DNA of 16,754 nucleotides, taken from an uncultured archaeon. Lineage in GTDB: Archaea; Korarchaeota; Korarchaeia; Korarchaeales; Korarchaeaceae. The notes beneath the pieces are model-generated. The model made no database searches. It was not told the origin of the DNA and saw nothing but the letters and a program-made list of their open reading frames with translations. A program made the position numbers and the translations under genes. This document shows positions 15,093 through 16,754 of the stretch, in pieces (within the stretch, counting starts at the first letter, position 1; each line of letters opens with the position of its first letter). Where the stretch lies: contig CALJEO010000091.1 of the NCBI GenBank assembly GCA_938073845.1, positions 1 to 16,754 on the forward strand, in the 5' to 3' direction.

Positions 15093-15605
15093 TCAGTACT
15101 CTATCCCCCTCCTAGCCAGGACACCCATATCGTAGGGATGCTTTACTTTCACAAACTCCGTTATATAATCCGCCAAATCGTGAAAAGATTTAGGAGCATA
15201 CCTTCCTGTCAGAACGACTTCAGTAGATGGATTTCTACCTTTTATGGCCTCTATTACTTCTCTTTCCCAGAGGAGACCCAAGTAAACTGCTACGTTCACT
15301 TCATCCAGCACCACCAGGGTATACCTACCGGATGAGAGGGCCTCCCTAGCCTCCTCCAACCCCCTCCTCGCTAGCATCAGGTCCCTCTCATCAGCGGATC
15401 CGTTGACTATGAACCTCCCCGTCCCGTACTGCTTTACCTCCAAATTCGGCAGCTTTGCTGCAGCGTTGAGCTCCCCGCTCCTAGTTCCCTTAAGGAACTG
15501 GATCACCAGAACCCTACCGCCCCACCCCACGTTCCTGAGAGCCAAACCGAAGGCAGCCGTCGTCTTGCCCTTCCCGTCACCCGTGTAGAGGTGTATCATC
15601 CCCAT
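15093..15605 (-). CDS. cobO: Cob(I)alamin adenosyltransferase, CobO/BtuR type
   Basis: About 171 residues, the usual size for this family, which transfers the adenosyl group of ATP to cob(I)alamin to form adenosylcobalamin. YTGDGKGKTTAAFG (7-20) holds the family's Walker A loop close to the N-terminus, VVLDEVNVAVYLGLL (98-112) is the Walker B region, and VLTGRYAP (131-138) with KHPYDMGVLARRGIEY at the C-terminus completes the signature. I chose ATG 15605, which overlaps the upstream reductase stop by one base (TGATG); ATG 15599, preceded by GTGATGGGG, is equally plausible, and a TTG at 15629 would add an uncharacteristic leader. It lies directly downstream of the B12-dependent ribonucleotide reductase, so it probably supplies that enzyme's cofactor. 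Confidence 0.95.
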   Translation of the reverse strand: MGMIHLYTGDGKGKTTAAFGLALRNVGWGGRVLVIQFLKGTRSGELNAAAKLPNLEVKQYGTGRFIVNGSADERDLMLARRGLEEAREALSSGRYTLVVLDEVNVAVYLGLLWEREVIEAIKGRNPSTEVVLTGRYAPKSFHDLADYITEFVKVKHPYDMGVLARRGIEY

Positions 15606-16754
15606 CACGTCACTACGCAAGCTGACCAACCGCAGTCAAGGCAGCTCACACAGTCCTCCCTGTAGACTAGCCTGGTGCTCCCGCACTCTGGGCAGGTCTC
15701 GACGTGATTTGGCTGAGGGGCTGGGGGCTTGAGGACCGGCTGAACTAAGGGTTTCTCCTCCGATTTCGGTTTCCTGAGCTGTGGTAACCCTATCCCCAGG
15801 GATTCCATCATCCTCAGCGTTTCGTTCTCGATGAAGCTAACGTACTCTCCTCTCCTCTGCGTCGGGGTAACCAGTACCTGAGCGGTCTTTGAGCCGTCCC
15901 TGTATATTGTTATACCCTTCAGTCCCAGCCTGTGAGCGAAGAGGTAGGCCTTCTCTACGTCCGAGACCGACACCCAAGAGGGCATGTTTATCGTCTTGCT
16001 GACTGCCGCGCATATCCACCTCGATATCTCAGCCTCGGCCCTTATGTGGTCCCACCAGGGTATGTCGTAAGCCACTAGGAAAACGCGTTGCAACCTCCTG
16101 AAGACATCCTCCTTACCCTCAGGGGGCTCTATCCCCTGTAGGGATCCTCCGTTATCAGAGACCTCCCTAAGCAGCTTCTCCCCGTAGAGGCCGTTCTCCT
16201 TCAGCTGCCTCTCAAATTCAGTATCCAAGTAGAAGAAAGACCCCACTGTGACCCTTTTCTCAAATACTAAGGCGAACTGAGGCTCTATACCCGAGGAAAC
16301 ATCTGCTATCATCGATATTGATCCTGTAGGTGCGATGGTAGTTACCTCAGCGTTCCTTATCCCATACCTAATTATCTGTTCCCGCAGGTGATCCCAATCC
16401 AGGCTCCATATCTCAGGATGGTAGAACCCCTCCACAGGCATCTCTCCCCTGAAGTAACCTGACTTCTGGAACAGGGGGAAGCTTCCCCTCTCTTTAGCTC
16501 TCTCAACGCTCTCCAGCATGGCAAAATACGTTAGATATTCAGCTGATTTCCTCATGAACTCGAAGCCCTCCTCACTGTTGTAGGCAATGCCTAGGGCGTA
16601 GAGCGCATCGGCTAGACCCATCATGCCCAACCCTACCTTCCTGGTCGCTTTGGTCCTCTCCTCTATCCTTCGGATGGGGAACTTATTCACATCTATCACA
16701 TTGTCGAGGAATCGGAGGGCCACCCTTATGCTCCTCGAGTAGCCATCCCAGTCG
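15605..16754 (-). CDS. nrdJ: Adenosylcobalamin-dependent ribonucleotide reductase (class II), 5' part missing
   Basis: The reading frame runs open to the window edge, so only about 382 C-terminal residues are seen; GTG 16723 is internal, since the frame continues upstream as [20 protein letters not shown]. The enzyme reduces ribonucleotides to deoxyribonucleotides using adenosylcobalamin. Matches include [46 protein letters not shown] (phosphate-binding region of the barrel) and [15 protein letters not shown]. The C-terminus is a cysteine-rich zinc-ribbon-like tail, TCPECG...[14 protein letters not shown], with six cysteines, as in bacterial and archaeal NrdJ proteins; a C-terminal pair may recycle the active-site disulfide. 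A Pro/Lys-rich linker precedes it. No intein is seen in the visible part. The N-terminal ATP-cone, if any, and the active-site cysteines lie outside the window. Confidence 0.95.
   Translation of the reverse strand, partial: DWDGYSRSIRVALRFLDNVIDVNKFPIRRIEERTKATRKVGLGMMGLADALYALGIAYNSEEGFEFMRKSAEYLTYFAMLESVERAKERGSFPLFQKSGYFRGEMPVEGFYHPEIWSLDWDHLREQIIRYGIRNAEVTTIAPTGSISMIADVSSGIEPQFALVFEKRVTVGSFFYLDTEFERQLKENGLYGEKLLREVSDNGGSLQGIEPPEGKEDVFRRLQRVFLVAYDIPWWDHIRAEAEISRWICAAVSKTINMPSWVSVSDVEKAYLFAHRLGLKGITIYRDGSKTAQVLVTPTQRRGEYVSFIENETLRMMESLGIGLPQLRKPKSEEKPLVQPVLKPPAPQPNHVETCPECGSTRLVYREDCVSCLDCGWSACVVT

Noticed and set aside
15606..15629. TTG at 15629 as the adenosyltransferase start
   Set aside because: It would add eight residues with no counterpart in the family, has no ribosome site, and overlaps the reductase end; ATG 15605 or 15599 places the Walker A loop at the usual distance from the N-terminus.

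Overview
The window looks archaeal, most likely from a thermophilic TACK-type lineage; Korarchaeota is my best guess from overall gene content, not something I can prove here. The evidence is an archaeal-type pyrI beside pyrB, a complex I operon without the NADH module, heavy AGG/AGA and ATA codon use, frequent GTG and TTG starts preceded by GGAGG/GGTGA Shine-Dalgarno sites, TATA-like promoters and short T-run terminators. Coding density is very high and most adjacent same-strand genes overlap. I see no mobile element, CRISPR array, rRNA or tRNA gene.

Layout. (1) 1-2611, plus strand: the end of pyrB, then pyrI, pyrK and pyrC, an overlapping pyrimidine biosynthesis operon. (2) 2663-4069, minus strand: pyruvate kinase, convergent with pyrC. 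(3) 4070-4196: a divergent intergenic region with a near-perfect 20-bp palindrome and a 10-bp inverted repeat. (4) 4197-4820, plus strand: an unnamed conserved protein resembling the PD-(D/E)XK nuclease fold. (5) 4969-14747, minus strand: an eleven-gene nuo operon in transcription order A-B-C-D-H-I-J-K-M-L-N, encoding the Q-module and proton-pumping arm of complex I without NuoE/F/G. (6) 14748-15092: a 345-base non-coding gap with a very AT-rich core. (7) 15093-16754, minus strand: cob(I)alamin adenosyltransferase directly downstream of, and overlapping, the 3' part of a B12-dependent ribonucleotide reductase.

How the genes fit together. PyrB/PyrI form aspartate carbamoyltransferase, PyrC closes the ring to dihydroorotate, and PyrK would pass electrons from a dihydroorotate dehydrogenase (PyrD, not in the window). 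The Nuo complex should couple electron transfer from a donor other than the standard NADH module (ferredoxin or a separate input protein, by inference) to ion pumping. Several residues that are nearly invariant in bacterial quinone-reducing complex I differ here in NuoD, NuoB, NuoM and NuoA. The adenosyltransferase makes adenosylcobalamin, the cofactor of the reductase encoded just upstream, so these two genes form a small functional unit.
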